Source: Streptomyces sp. NBC_00341 (GTDB taxonomy: Bacteria; Actinomycetota; Actinomycetes; Streptomycetales; Streptomycetaceae). Taken from it: a stretch of 64,000 nucleotides of DNA. This document shows positions 16,601 through 24,805 of the stretch, piece by piece. Position 1 is the first letter of the stretch; every line of letters starts with the position of its first letter. The translations under genes and the position numbers were made by a program. The stretch is from NCBI RefSeq assembly GCF_041435055.1, contig NZ_CP108002.1:2232001-2296000 (forward strand), written 5' to 3'. Under the pieces are notes generated by a model that did not search any database, was not told the DNA's origin, and was given only the letters and a program-made list of their open reading frames with translations.

Positions 16601-19270
16601 ATGACCGACCCCGTAGGAAAGCTTCCGAGCGAGCTCGACCAGCTCCCGGACCGCGACCCCGAGGAGACCGCCGAATGGGCGGCCTCCCTGGATGCCGTCA
16701 CCAAGGCCGCAGGCCCGCACCGCGCCGCATACCTGATGCGCCGCTCGCTCCAGCATGCCGAGGGCGCCGGTCTCGCGCTGCCCAAACTGCTGGAGACCGA
16801 TTACGTCAACTCCATCCCGACCGCCGCCGAGCCCGCGTTCGACGGCGACCTGGAGATGGAATCGAAGATCACCGCGTGGAACCGCTGGAACGCGGCCGCG
16901 ATGGTCACCCGGGGCTCCCGGTTCGGCGTCGGCGGCCACATCGCCACCTTCGCCTCCGCGGCCTGGCTGTACGAGACCGGCTTCAACCACTTCTTCCGCG
17001 GCAAGGAGGGAGACGGCTCCGGCGACCAGCTCTACATCCAGGGCCACGCCTCCCCCGGCATATACGCCCGCGCCTTCCTGGACGGCCGGCTCAGCGAGCA
17101 GCAGCTCGACAACTTCCGCCAGGAGGCGGGCGGCGAGGGTCTGCCCTCCTACCCGCACCCGCGGCGGCTGCCCTGGCTGTGGGAGTTCCCCACCGTCTCG
17201 ATGGGCCTCGGCCCGCTCTCGGCGATCTACCAGGCGCGCTTCAACCGCTACCTGACCAACCGCAGCATCAAGGACACGTCGAACTCGCACGTCTGGGCCT
17301 TCCTGGGCGACGGCGAGATGGACGAGCCCGAGTCGACCGCAGCCCTCGCCCTCGCGGCCCGTGAGCAGCTCGACAACCTGACTTTCGTCATCAACTGCAA
17401 CCTGCAGCGCCTCGACGGTCCGGTCCGCGCCAACTTCCGCGTGGTCCAGGAGCTGGAGGGCGCGTTCCGCGGTGCCGGCTGGAACGTCGTCAAGACGCTC
17501 TGGGGCAACGCCTGGGACGAGCTGTTCCAGCTCGACACCACGGGTGCGCTGGTGCGCCGGCTCCGGGAGGTCCCGGACGCGCAGTTCCAGACGTACGCCA
17601 CCCGTGACGTCGCCTACATCCGCGAGCACTTCTTCGGCGCCGAGCCCGCGCTCGCCGAGCTGGCGAAGCTGCTCACGGACGCGAAGATCGCGGAGTGCTT
17701 CCACACCTCGCGCGGCGGCCACGAGGCCCGCAAGGTGTACGCGGCGTACCGGGCGGCCCTGGAGCACAAGGGTGCTCCGACGGTGATCCTGGCGCAGACG
17801 GTGAAGGGCTACACGCTCGGCTCCGGCTTCGAGTCGCGCAACGCCAACCACCAGATGAAGAAGCTCGACGGCAAGCAGTTCCGCGCCATGCGCGATCTGC
17901 TGGAGCTGCCGATCCCGGACTCGAAGCTGGACGAGGGCCTGGTGCCGTACGGCCACCCGGGCGCCGACTCCCCCGAGGTCCGCTACCTCCAGGAGCGCCG
18001 TGCCGCCCTCGGCGGCCCCGCCCCGGCCCGCCGGGTGCACGCGGTGGCGCTGCCCGCGCCCGAGGAGCGCGCGTTCGCCGCGCTGAAGAAGGGCTCCGGC
18101 AAGCAGGAGCTGGCCACCACGATGGCCTTCGTCCGGCTCGCCAAGGACCTGATGCGGGACAAGGAGACCGGCAAGCGCTGGGTTCCGATCGTCCCCGACG
18201 AGGCCCGCACCTTCGGTATGGAGGCGCTGTTCCCGTCGGCCGGCATCTACTCGCCGCTGGGCCAGACGTACGACCCGGTCGACCGCGACCAGCTGATGTA
18301 CTACAAGGAAGCCAAGGACGGCCAGGTCCTCAACGAGGGCATCACAGAGGCCGGCGCGATGGCCGACTTCATCGCCGCGTCCACGTCGTACGCGACGCAC
18401 GGCGAGCCGATGATCCCGTTCTACATCTTCTACTCGATGTTCGGCTGGCAGCGTACGGGCGACCAGTTCTGGCAGCTGGGCGACCAGCTCGGCCGTGGCT
18501 TCGTGGTCGGTGCCACGGCGGGCCGTACGACCCTGACGGGTGAGGGCCTCCAGCACGCGGACGGGCACTCGCACCTGATCGCGTCCACGAACCCGGCGTC
18601 GCTCAACTACGACCCGGCGTTCGCGTACGAGATCGCGGTGATCGTCCAGGACGGTCTGCGCCGGATGTACGGCCCCGAGGCCGAGAACGTCTTCTACTAC
18701 CTGACGGTCTACAACGAGCCGAAGCCGCAGCCCGCGATGCCGGAAGGCGTCGAGGAGGGCATCGTCAAGGGCCTCTACCGGTTCAAGGAGGGCACGCCCG
18801 CGAAGGCGGACGCGCCGCGCCTCCAGCTGATGGCGTCCGGTACGGCGATCCACTGGGCCCTGGAGGCCCAGGAGCTGCTGGCCGCGGACTGGGGTGTCAC
18901 GGCCGACGTCTGGTCCGCCACCTCGTGGGGCGAGCTGCGCCGCGACGCGCTGGAGTGCGACGAGGCGCTGCTCCGCGGTGAGCAGCGGACGCCGTACGTG
19001 ACCCAGGCGCTGGAAGGCGCACCGGGTCCGGTCCTCGCGGTCAGCGACTGGATGCGCGCGGTGCCGGACCAGATCAGCCAGTGGGTGGAGCAGGACTGGT
19101 CCTCGCTCGGTACGGACGGCTTCGGCCTCTCCGACACCCGCGAGGCGGCCCGCCGCCACTTCGGCGTGGACGCGCAGTCGGTCACCGTCGCGGCACTGGC
19201 CCAGCTGGCCCGTCGCGGCGAGGTGCCGGCGTCTGCGGTCAAGGACGCGCGCGAGCGGTACGGGCTCTGA
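16601..19270 (+). CDS. aceE: pyruvate dehydrogenase E1 component, homodimeric type
   Basis: Thiamine-diphosphate enzyme that decarboxylates pyruvate and acetylates the E2 lipoyl arm; 889 aa, matching the AceE family. ThDP motif: GDG 236-238 in [11 protein letters not shown] through Asn265-Cys266-Asn267 ([12 protein letters not shown]). Other AceE blocks are [21 protein letters not shown] and ADGHSHL. ATG 16601 follows GGAAGG by 8 bases; the frame upstream is open but A/T-rich, without codon bias, and is leader. It works with the E2 and E3 encoded just upstream; an 11-bp hairpin terminator follows. Confidence 0.95.
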   Translation: MTDPVGKLPSELDQLPDRDPEETAEWAASLDAVTKAAGPHRAAYLMRRSLQHAEGAGLALPKLLETDYVNSIPTAAEPAFDGDLEMESKITAWNRWNAAAMVTRGSRFGVGGHIATFASAAWLYETGFNHFFRGKEGDGSGDQLYIQGHASPGIYARAFLDGRLSEQQLDNFRQEAGGEGLPSYPHPRRLPWLWEFPTVSMGLGPLSAIYQARFNRYLTNRSIKDTSNSHVWAFLGDGEMDEPESTAALALAAREQLDNLTFVINCNLQRLDGPVRANFRVVQELEGAFRGAGWNVVKTLWGNAWDELFQLDTTGALVRRLREVPDAQFQTYATRDVAYIREHFFGAEPALAELAKLLTDAKIAECFHTSRGGHEARKVYAAYRAALEHKGAPTVILAQTVKGYTLGSGFESRNANHQMKKLDGKQFRAMRDLLELPIPDSKLDEGLVPYGHPGADSPEVRYLQERRAALGGPAPARRVHAVALPAPEERAFAALKKGSGKQELATTMAFVRLAKDLMRDKETGKRWVPIVPDEARTFGMEALFPSAGIYSPLGQTYDPVDRDQLMYYKEAKDGQVLNEGITEAGAMADFIAASTSYATHGEPMIPFYIFYSMFGWQRTGDQFWQLGDQLGRGFVVGATAGRTTLTGEGLQHADGHSHLIASTNPASLNYDPAFAYEIAVIVQDGLRRMYGPEAENVFYYLTVYNEPKPQPAMPEGVEEGIVKGLYRFKEGTPAKADAPRLQLMASGTAIHWALEAQELLAADWGVTADVWSATSWGELRRDALECDEALLRGEQRTPYVTQALEGAPGPVLAVSDWMRAVPDQISQWVEQDWSSLGTDGFGLSDTREAARRHFGVDAQSVTVAALAQLARRGEVPASAVKDARERYGL

Positions 19271-19276
19271 CGGCCC

Positions 19277-19315
19277 GGAGGACGGGGCGCGGGCCCACCC
19301 TGCTCCCCGTCCTCC
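19277..19315 (+). terminator. aceE terminator
   Basis: Perfect 11-bp stem, GGAGGACGGGG (19277-19287) with CCCCGTCCTCC (19305-19315), followed by GTTTCTTCC; it begins 7 bases after the aceE stop. Confidence 0.8.
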
Positions 19316-19345
19316 GTTTCTTCCAGCCCGTCCGGCAGAGGCTCT

Positions 19346-19534
19346 GTCCTCAATCGCCGGACGGGCTTGTTTTCTGCGGGGTTCTCCGGCCTGAGGCCTT
19401 GTCCTCAATCGCCGGACGGGCTTGATTTCTGCGGGATTCCCCGACCTGAGGCCTTGTCCTCAATCGCCGGACGGGCTTGATTTCTGCGGGATTCCCCGAC
19501 CTGAGGCCTTGTCCTCAATCGCCGGACGGGCTTG
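19346..19534 (+). repeat. four tandem 55-bp repeats, forward orientation
   Basis: A 24-base core (positions 19346-19369: GTCCTCAATCG then CCGGACGGGCTTG) recurs at 19401, 19456 and 19511, exactly 55 bases apart. Units at 19401-19455 and 19456-19510 are identical over all 55 bases; the first differs at a few positions. The cores match a short repeat that I remember as common in Streptomyces intergenic regions. It lies in the 563-base gap after aceE, which holds no gene. Confidence 0.9.
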
Positions 19535-19577
19535 ATGTGCCTGCCGAGCGATTTCATGCGCGGCAGGGCGCACCCCC

Positions 19578-19776
19578 AGCCCGTCCGGCGATTGAGGACA
19601 GCTTTTGAGCCCGGCCGGCGTTTGAGGCCTCATTTCAAGCCCGGCCGGCGTTTGAGGCCACGTTCCAAGCCGGCCGGCGATTGAGGCCACCCGTCAAGCC
19701 CGGCCGGCGTTTGAGGCCACACTTCAAGCCCGGCCGACGCTTGAGGCCAAACCCAGCCCGGCCGGCGATTGAGGCC
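19578..19776 (-). repeat. seven copies of the same core in reverse orientation, about 30 bp apart
   Basis: Cores begin at 19578, 19608, 19638, 19668, 19697, 19727 and 19755. The first (AGCCCGTCCGGCGATTGAGG plus AC) is the exact reverse complement of the forward core; the others vary to AGCCCGGCCGGCGTTTGAGG. Spacing is 28-30 bases. The last forward unit (19511-19532) and the first reverse unit (19578-19599) can form a perfect 22-bp stem. Confidence 0.9.
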
Positions 19777-19833
19777 GCCCAGGCGCGCCGGGCCGCAGGC
19801 ACACGTACCCCTCACCGCGGCCACAATGGCCGC

Positions 19834-20814
19834 ATGCGTGCTGCCCGGCTCATCAGAATGGTGCTGCTCCTGCAGCACCGCCCCGCCATGACCGCCGCCG
19901 AGCTGGCCCAGGAACTGGAGGTGTCGGAGCGGACCGTCACCCGGGACGCCCAGGCGCTCTCCGAGGCCGGGATCCCGGTCTACGCGGAGCGGGGGCGGGC
20001 GGGCGGGTACCGGCTCGTCGGCGGGTACCGCACCGGACTCACCGGGCTCGCCCGTGACGAGGCCGAGGCGCTCTTCCTCTCCGGGCTGCCCTCCGCGCTG
20101 CGCGAGATGGGGCTGGCGGACGCCGGGGACGCCGCCCGGCTGAAGGTGTCGGCGGCCCTGCTGCCCTCCCTGCGGGACGCCTCGGCCGGGGTCAGCCGCC
20201 GCTTCCACCTGGACGCACCCGGCTGGTACCGGGAACCGGTCACCCCCGAGCTGCTGCCCGCCGTCGCCGAGGCGGTCCGGGACGACCGGACGGTGCTGGC
20301 GCGCTACCGGCGGCCCGGCCGGGACACCGAGGTGGAGCGGGAGCTGTCGCCGTACGGACTCGTGCTCAAGGCCGGGGTCTGGTACCTCTGCGCCCGCGCG
20401 GCGGACGACTTCCGGGTCTACCGGATCGACAGGTTCACGGCCGTCACCGTCTCTGACACCCGGTTCGTCCGGGACGAGAGCTTCGACCTGCCGGGGTTCT
20501 GGGACGAGCGCGCGGCGCAGTTCGCCCGGTCGATCCTGCGTACCGAGGTGACGCTGCGCCTCTCGGAGGCCGCGGCCGCCCGGCTGCCGCACACCGTGGA
20601 CCGGGCCGCCGCCCACGACGCCCTGGCCGCGGCAGGCCCGCCGGGGCCCGACGGCTGGGTCACGGTCACTCTGCCGGTCGAGTCCCTGGATGTCGCGTAC
20701 GGCCAGCTGCTCTCCCTGGGACCGGAGTTGGAGGTCCTGGAACCGGATGGGCTGCGGACCCGGTTCGCCGTCGCCGCCGAACGGCTGCACTCGCTCTACC
20801 GGCGGCCCCGGTAA
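19834..20814 (+). CDS. WYL-domain HTH transcriptional regulator (YafY/PafC type)
   Basis: 326 aa. N-terminal DeoR-like winged helix (LIRMVLLLQHRPAMTAAELA ... SERTVTRDAQALSEAGIPV) followed by a WYL ligand-binding domain (LSPYGLVLKAGVWYLCARAADDFRVYRIDRF) and the usual C-terminal extension. WYL regulators often respond to DNA damage or nucleic-acid ligands. ATG 19834 is chosen because the upstream frame runs into the repeat array. CACAAT ends 7 bases before the ATG, which suggests a leaderless message. It stands immediately downstream of the repeats. Confidence 0.85.
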   Translation: MRAARLIRMVLLLQHRPAMTAAELAQELEVSERTVTRDAQALSEAGIPVYAERGRAGGYRLVGGYRTGLTGLARDEAEALFLSGLPSALREMGLADAGDAARLKVSAALLPSLRDASAGVSRRFHLDAPGWYREPVTPELLPAVAEAVRDDRTVLARYRRPGRDTEVERELSPYGLVLKAGVWYLCARAADDFRVYRIDRFTAVTVSDTRFVRDESFDLPGFWDERAAQFARSILRTEVTLRLSEAAAARLPHTVDRAAAHDALAAAGPPGPDGWVTVTLPVESLDVAYGQLLSLGPELEVLEPDGLRTRFAVAAERLHSLYRRPR

Positions 20815-20901
20815 CGATCACCCCTGCGGTGGAGACCGTAAGGCTTCATTTCGGTGTCTCCGCGTGCATCGCCCGCCGCCAGGGCAGATGCTGGACCCGT
20901 G

Positions 20902-21423
20902 ATGGACGAGACTGAATTCTGGGAGATCGTCGACAGCACCCGCGAGGCTGCTGACGGCGACCCCGAGGACCACGCCGATCTGCTGGTCGAACGGCTGGTG
21001 CAGCTCGATCCCGATTCCGTGCTGGACTTCGCCCGGCACTTCGAGGCCCGCTACAACCGCGCCTACCGCTGGGAGCTGTGGGGCGCCGCCGCCGTACTGC
21101 TCGGCGGGGCGAGCGACGACGCCTTCGACTACTTCCGCTGCTGGCTGATCGGTCAGGGCCGGGAGGTCTTCGAGGGCGCCGTACACGATCCGGACAGCCT
21201 CGCCGAGCTCCTCGACGACTTCGACGAGGAGCTGGACGGGGACGCGGAGGAGCTGGGCTACGCCGCCGACGAGGCGTACGAGCAGCTCACCGGGGTGGTC
21301 ACGCCGGACCTCGGGCTGCCGCCCCAGCCCGCAGAGCCGGAGGGCATCCCGTTCAGCCTTGAGGACCACGCGGCCCTGGCCGAGCGCTTCCCGTCGCTCC
21401 AGGAGCGGTTCGGCGGCGTCTGA
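20902..21423 (+). CDS. DUF4240 family protein
   Basis: 173 aa acidic protein of unknown function. The family pattern is MDETEFWEIVDSTR at the N-terminus and a central RWELWGAAAVLLGGASDDAFDYFRCWLIGQGREVFEGAV, as in DUF4240 proteins that accompany polymorphic-toxin immunity or stand alone in Streptomyces. ATG 20902 is preferred; a GTG directly before it is possible. No ribosome site is visible. No partner gene in the neighbourhood points to a function. Confidence 0.8.
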   Translation: MDETEFWEIVDSTREAADGDPEDHADLLVERLVQLDPDSVLDFARHFEARYNRAYRWELWGAAAVLLGGASDDAFDYFRCWLIGQGREVFEGAVHDPDSLAELLDDFDEELDGDAEELGYAADEAYEQLTGVVTPDLGLPPQPAEPEGIPFSLEDHAALAERFPSLQERFGGV

Positions 21424-21471
21424 GCCCCACCGCCCCCGGGCCCCGGGTCCTGCCCAGCCCTCCCGCCCCGG

Positions 21472-22242
21472 TCAGTAGTGGGTGCCGCCGTCGATGCGGA
21501 TCTCCGTACCGGTGATGAACGCGCCGTCCTGCGAGCCGAGCATCGCGACGACGCCCGCCACGGTGTCCGGGCTGGCGAAGCCCTCACCCAGGGCGGGGGA
21601 CAGCTTCGCGAAGAGGGACATGTCGGCGTCGGCCGGGAGCCCCGGTCCGTTGCCGCTGGTCATGTCGGACGAGATCGAGCCGGGCGCGACGGCGGCGAAC
21701 CGCAGCCCCTGCTTGCTGTACTCGGCGGCCAGCGCGTGGGTCATCGACTGGATGCCGCCCTTGCTCGCCGCGTAGGCGGACATGTAGGGGTGCGCGAAGC
21801 TCGCGGACGTCGAGGAGAAGTTCACGACGGCCGGACTGTCGCCCGCGAGCAGGGCCGGTATCGCCTCGCGGATCATCAGGAAGGTGCCGGTGAGGTTGAC
21901 CGCGATGACCTTGTTGAAGAACTCCAGCGAGGTCTTGTGCGTGTGCTCGGAGCGCAGGATGCCCGCGGCGTTGACCAGCACGTCCAGCCCGCCGAGGGTG
22001 GCCACGGCGGCGGCGACACCGGTCCGCACGGCGGTCTCGTCCGAGATGTCCAGGACGGTGGTGGTGAGGCGCTCCGCGGTGCCGTCCGCCACGGCCTTGG
22101 CGTACGTGGCCTTCAGCCCCGCCTCGCTGACGTCGGCGGCGACCACGAGACCGCCCTCCGCGAGGACGCGGTGGACGGTGGCCCGTCCGATGCCGGAGCC
22201 CGCGCCGGTGATGAGTACGCGTCGGCGTTCGTAGCGGTTCAT
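21472..22242 (-). CDS. short-chain dehydrogenase/reductase
   Basis: 256-aa classical SDR. NAD(P) motif TGAGSGIGRA near residue 12, NAAG near 88, catalytic Ser in NFSSTSAS and YxxxK in YAASKGG, then the C-terminal GTEIRIDGG. No residue decides the substrate. ATG 22242 has GGGAG 8 bases upstream; longer in-frame starts run through non-coding sequence. It is divergent from the TetR gene at 22383, which is likely its regulator, with a candidate operator between them. Confidence 0.9.
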   Translation of the reverse strand: MNRYERRRVLITGAGSGIGRATVHRVLAEGGLVVAADVSEAGLKATYAKAVADGTAERLTTTVLDISDETAVRTGVAAAVATLGGLDVLVNAAGILRSEHTHKTSLEFFNKVIAVNLTGTFLMIREAIPALLAGDSPAVVNFSSTSASFAHPYMSAYAASKGGIQSMTHALAAEYSKQGLRFAAVAPGSISSDMTSGNGPGLPADADMSLFAKLSPALGEGFASPDTVAGVVAMLGSQDGAFITGTEIRIDGGTHY

Positions 22243-22308
22243 ATGAGGTCTCCCGATCTCGAATCCCCCGATGACGATCTCTTTCACTGTCCACCGTACG
22301 CCTATGTG

Positions 22309-22337
22309 GCACGTTTTGCCATGACGGCATTTAGTGC
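22309..22337. promoter_or_regulatory. candidate TetR operator between SDR and TetR genes
   Basis: Imperfect palindrome, arms GCACGTTTTGCC (22309-22320) and GGCATTTAGTGC (22326-22337) around ATGAC; outer GCAC/GTGC and inner TGCC/GGCA match, 8 of 12 symmetric positions. It lies centrally in the 140-base divergent gap. Confidence 0.5.
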
Positions 22338-22382
22338 ACTCGTTCGATGCGATCCGGGCCCGGCCGGGGTAATCTGCGGGGA

Positions 22383-23012
22383 ATGAACCCGCCGCAGCCG
22401 TCACTCACCGAACGCCGCAAGGCCGCGACCCAGCTGGACATCGCGCGCGCGGCCGCCGCGCTCTTCGCCGAGCGCGGCCCCGACGGCACCACCGCGGAGG
22501 ACATCGCCCACCGGGCGGGCGTCGCGCTGCGCACCTTCTACCGCTACTTCCGCTCGAAGCAGGACGCGGTGGGGCCGCTGCTCACCGGCGGCGCCGAACG
22601 CTGGCAGGCACTGCTCGAAGCGGCGGAGCCGGGCGCACCGTTCGCCGGGGTCCTGGAGCGGGCGGTGACGGAGGCGCTCAGCCCCGGGGACGAGTACGCC
22701 GCGGAGCAGCTCGGCCAGACCCGCGGGCTGCTGCGGGCGGCGCAGGACGATCCGGCGCTGCGAGCCGTCTGGTACCGGGTCAACCAGGACTCGGAGGAGC
22801 GGCTGCTGCCGGTGCTGACCCGGCTGGCGGGCGACGCGGCGGACCCCCTGGAGATCCGGCTCGCCGCGGCCGCCGCCACGGACGCGGTACGGGTCGCCCT
22901 GGAGACCTGGGCGGGCACGGACGCCCCGGCGGCCGGGGCCGGCTCCCCCGCAGACCTCGCGGTGCGCTGCCTGCACGAACTCACCGGCGGAATGCGGCTG
23001 TTCAAGGACTGA
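22383..23012 (+). CDS. TetR-family transcriptional regulator
   Basis: 209 aa. HTH at residues 12-58 ([47 protein letters not shown]), followed by a helical ligand domain with no recognisable specificity. ATG 22383 is the first Met before the HTH; TAATCT lies about 8 bases upstream, so the message may be leaderless. The divergent SDR is the most likely target. Confidence 0.88.
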   Translation: MNPPQPSLTERRKAATQLDIARAAAALFAERGPDGTTAEDIAHRAGVALRTFYRYFRSKQDAVGPLLTGGAERWQALLEAAEPGAPFAGVLERAVTEALSPGDEYAAEQLGQTRGLLRAAQDDPALRAVWYRVNQDSEERLLPVLTRLAGDAADPLEIRLAAAAATDAVRVALETWAGTDAPAAGAGSPADLAVRCLHELTGGMRLFKD

Positions 23013-23029
23013 CCGAGCGCAGGGACCGG

Positions 23030-23065
23030 CTCAAGGGACTCAAGGAGCTCAAGGAGCTCAGGGCG
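23030..23065. repeat. 9-bp tandem repeat (CTCAAGGAG)
   Basis: CTCAAGGGA, CTCAAGGAG, CTCAAGGAG and CTCAGGGCG follow one another between the TetR and GNAT stops and run into the GNAT stop codon. Minor slippage-type repeat. Confidence 0.7.
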
Positions 23066-23585
23066 CGAGCGAGCGCCCCATCAGCACGTCGTCGACATAG
23101 CGTCCGGCCAGGAAGAACTCACCGGGAAGCACCCCCTCGACGACGAACCCCTCAGAGGCGTACAGCGCCCGCGCGGGCGCGTTGTGCCCGAGCACCCGCA
23201 GGGTCATGCGGTTCGCGCCCTGGTCGCGCGCCGCCGCCATCGCCGCCCGCAGCAGCGCCCTTGCGATCCCCCGGCCGCGCGCCCAGTCGGCCACGGCCAG
23301 GCCCTGTATCTGGCGTACGTGCGTGTTGCAGGCCAGCGGGGTCGGCGGGACCAGCCTGGTGTACCCGGCCAGCCGCGTCCCGCCCGTCGCGTCCCGCGCC
23401 TCGGCCACCAGGAAGTCCGGCGGCCGGTGGTTCTCGTCGAAGAACGGGGCGTACGGGGGCTGCGGCCGGGGCGACACGGCGTGCAGCGTCGACCAGGTGG
23501 CGCGGTCCAGTTCACCGAGCGCGGCTTCGTCGGAGAGGACCGAGGGACGGACGGAGTGGGCCGGGTGCGTATGAATCTCGGACAT
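23058..23585 (-). CDS. GNAT-family N-acetyltransferase
   Basis: 175 aa. The acetyl-CoA pyrophosphate loop reads RGRGIARALLRAA (residues about 105-118) followed by NRMTLRVLGHNAPARALYASEGF, the typical motif A and B of GNATs. Substrate unknown. ATG 23585 is 54 bases from the divergent epimerase gene. A poor ribosome site suggests a short or absent leader. Confidence 0.87.
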   Translation of the reverse strand: MSEIHTHPAHSVRPSVLSDEAALGELDRATWSTLHAVSPRPQPPYAPFFDENHRPPDFLVAEARDATGGTRLAGYTRLVPPTPLACNTHVRQIQGLAVADWARGRGIARALLRAAMAAARDQGANRMTLRVLGHNAPARALYASEGFVVEGVLPGEFFLAGRYVDDVLMGRSLAP

Positions 23586-23639
23586 GCGCGCAACTGTGCC
23601 ACGCCCCCTTCGGCCCGTCCGGTACGGCAGGATGGCCCC

Positions 23640-24539
23640 ATGCCGCACTCCCGTATCGCTGTCACCGGATCGACCGGACTCATCGGAGCGGCCCTGGTGC
23701 GCTCCCTGCGCACCGACGGGCACGAGGTGGTCCGGCTGGTCCGGCACCCCGCCCGGTCGGGCGACGAGGTGGAGTGGGACCCGAAACGGAGCTACGTCGA
23801 CGTGGCCGGACTGGTGGGCTGCGACGCCGTCGTCCATCTCGCCGGGGCCGGGGTGGGCGACCACCGCTGGACCGAGTCGTACAAGCGTGAGATCCGGGAC
23901 AGCCGGGTGCTGGGCACCGCAGCGATCGCGGAGGCCGTCGCCTCGCTCGACACCCCGCCGAAGGTGCTCCTGGCCGGTTCCGCGATCGGCTTCTACGGCG
24001 ACACCGGTGACCGGGCGGTCGACGAGAGCGCGCCGCCCGGCGACGGGTTCCTGCCGTCGGTGTGCGTGGAGTGGGAAGAGGCCACGGCCGCCGCGCAGGA
24101 GGCGGGGGTGCGGACCGCGCACGCCCGCACCGGACTGGTCGTCGCTCGGGAGGGCGGGGCCTGGGGCCGGCTCTTCCCGCTCTTCCGCGCGGGGCTCGGC
24201 GGGCGGCTGGGCGACGGGCGGCAGTACTGGAGCTTCATCGCGCTGCACGACCACATCGCGGCCCTGCGGCACATCCTCGACACCCCCGAGCTGTCCGGCG
24301 CGGTGAACCTGACCGGCCCCGACCCCGTCACCAACGGCGAGGTGACGGCGGCGATGGGCCGGGTGCTGCGCCGGCCGACCCTGTTCACCGCGCCCGCGCC
24401 CGCGCTGCGGATCGCCCTGGGCGAATTCGCCGGGGATGTGCTGGGCAGTCAGCGGGTGCTGCCGGGGCGGCTGCTGGACACGGGGTTCTCGTTCGCCTTC
24501 CCCGGGATCGACGCCGCCATCCGCGCGGCACTGCGCTGA
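23640..24539 (+). CDS. TIGR01777-family NAD-dependent epimerase-like protein
   Basis: 299 aa atypical SDR. It begins with RIAVTGSTGLIGAALVRSL (dinucleotide fold) and has the family blocks VVHLAGAGVGDHRWTE, LLAGSAIGFYGDTGDR, RTGLVVAREGGAW and QYWSFIALHDHIAAL, with the DUF1731 C-terminal domain (LGEFAGDVLGSQRVLPGRLLDTGF). The related SulA/YfcH proteins have no firmly assigned substrate. CAGGAT ends 6 bases before ATG 23640, the spacing of a leaderless -10. Divergent from the GNAT gene. Confidence 0.88.
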   Translation: MPHSRIAVTGSTGLIGAALVRSLRTDGHEVVRLVRHPARSGDEVEWDPKRSYVDVAGLVGCDAVVHLAGAGVGDHRWTESYKREIRDSRVLGTAAIAEAVASLDTPPKVLLAGSAIGFYGDTGDRAVDESAPPGDGFLPSVCVEWEEATAAAQEAGVRTAHARTGLVVAREGGAWGRLFPLFRAGLGGRLGDGRQYWSFIALHDHIAALRHILDTPELSGAVNLTGPDPVTNGEVTAAMGRVLRRPTLFTAPAPALRIALGEFAGDVLGSQRVLPGRLLDTGFSFAFPGIDAAIRAALR

Positions 24540-24760
24540 TCCGGCCCTCCGCGCACCACGGCGACGGGTCCGCCACCACCCCCGGCCGACTCGGATCCCG
24601 GGCCCCGGAAGCCCCAACGACGCCAGGAACCCCACCCGTAGTCGGATTCAGACGGATGTGCGACCCCGTGCACCGGTGCCCCGGTGCGCGCGACTGCGCC
24701 GATAACCGGCCGCACTCCTAGCCTCATGGCGAACTCGCGCATTTCGGTGGCCTGTTGAGG

Positions 24761-24805
24761 GCACAACCCTCCCACCAATCGCGCCGACTCGGGGAGGGCA
24801 CGTGC
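24761..24805 (+). promoter_or_regulatory. hairpin able to mask the ribosome site and start codon
   Basis: CCCTCCC (24767-24773) pairs with the ribosome site GGGAGGG (24792-24798), and GCAC (24761-24764) pairs with GTGC (24802-24805), which contains the GTG start of the next gene. The loop is 18 bases with a small internal loop. Possible translational control element. Nothing else is seen in the 262 bases before this gene. Confidence 0.5.

Noticed and set aside
16556..19408. 950-codon antisense reading frame across aceE
   Set aside because: A by-product of the strong third-position G/C of aceE on the other strand; no ribosome site, no family resemblance, Leu/Val/Arg/Gly-rich nonsense composition.
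19346..19776. CRISPR array
   Set aside because: The 55-bp units are identical across the would-be spacers, the second set runs in the opposite orientation, and no cas genes are present.
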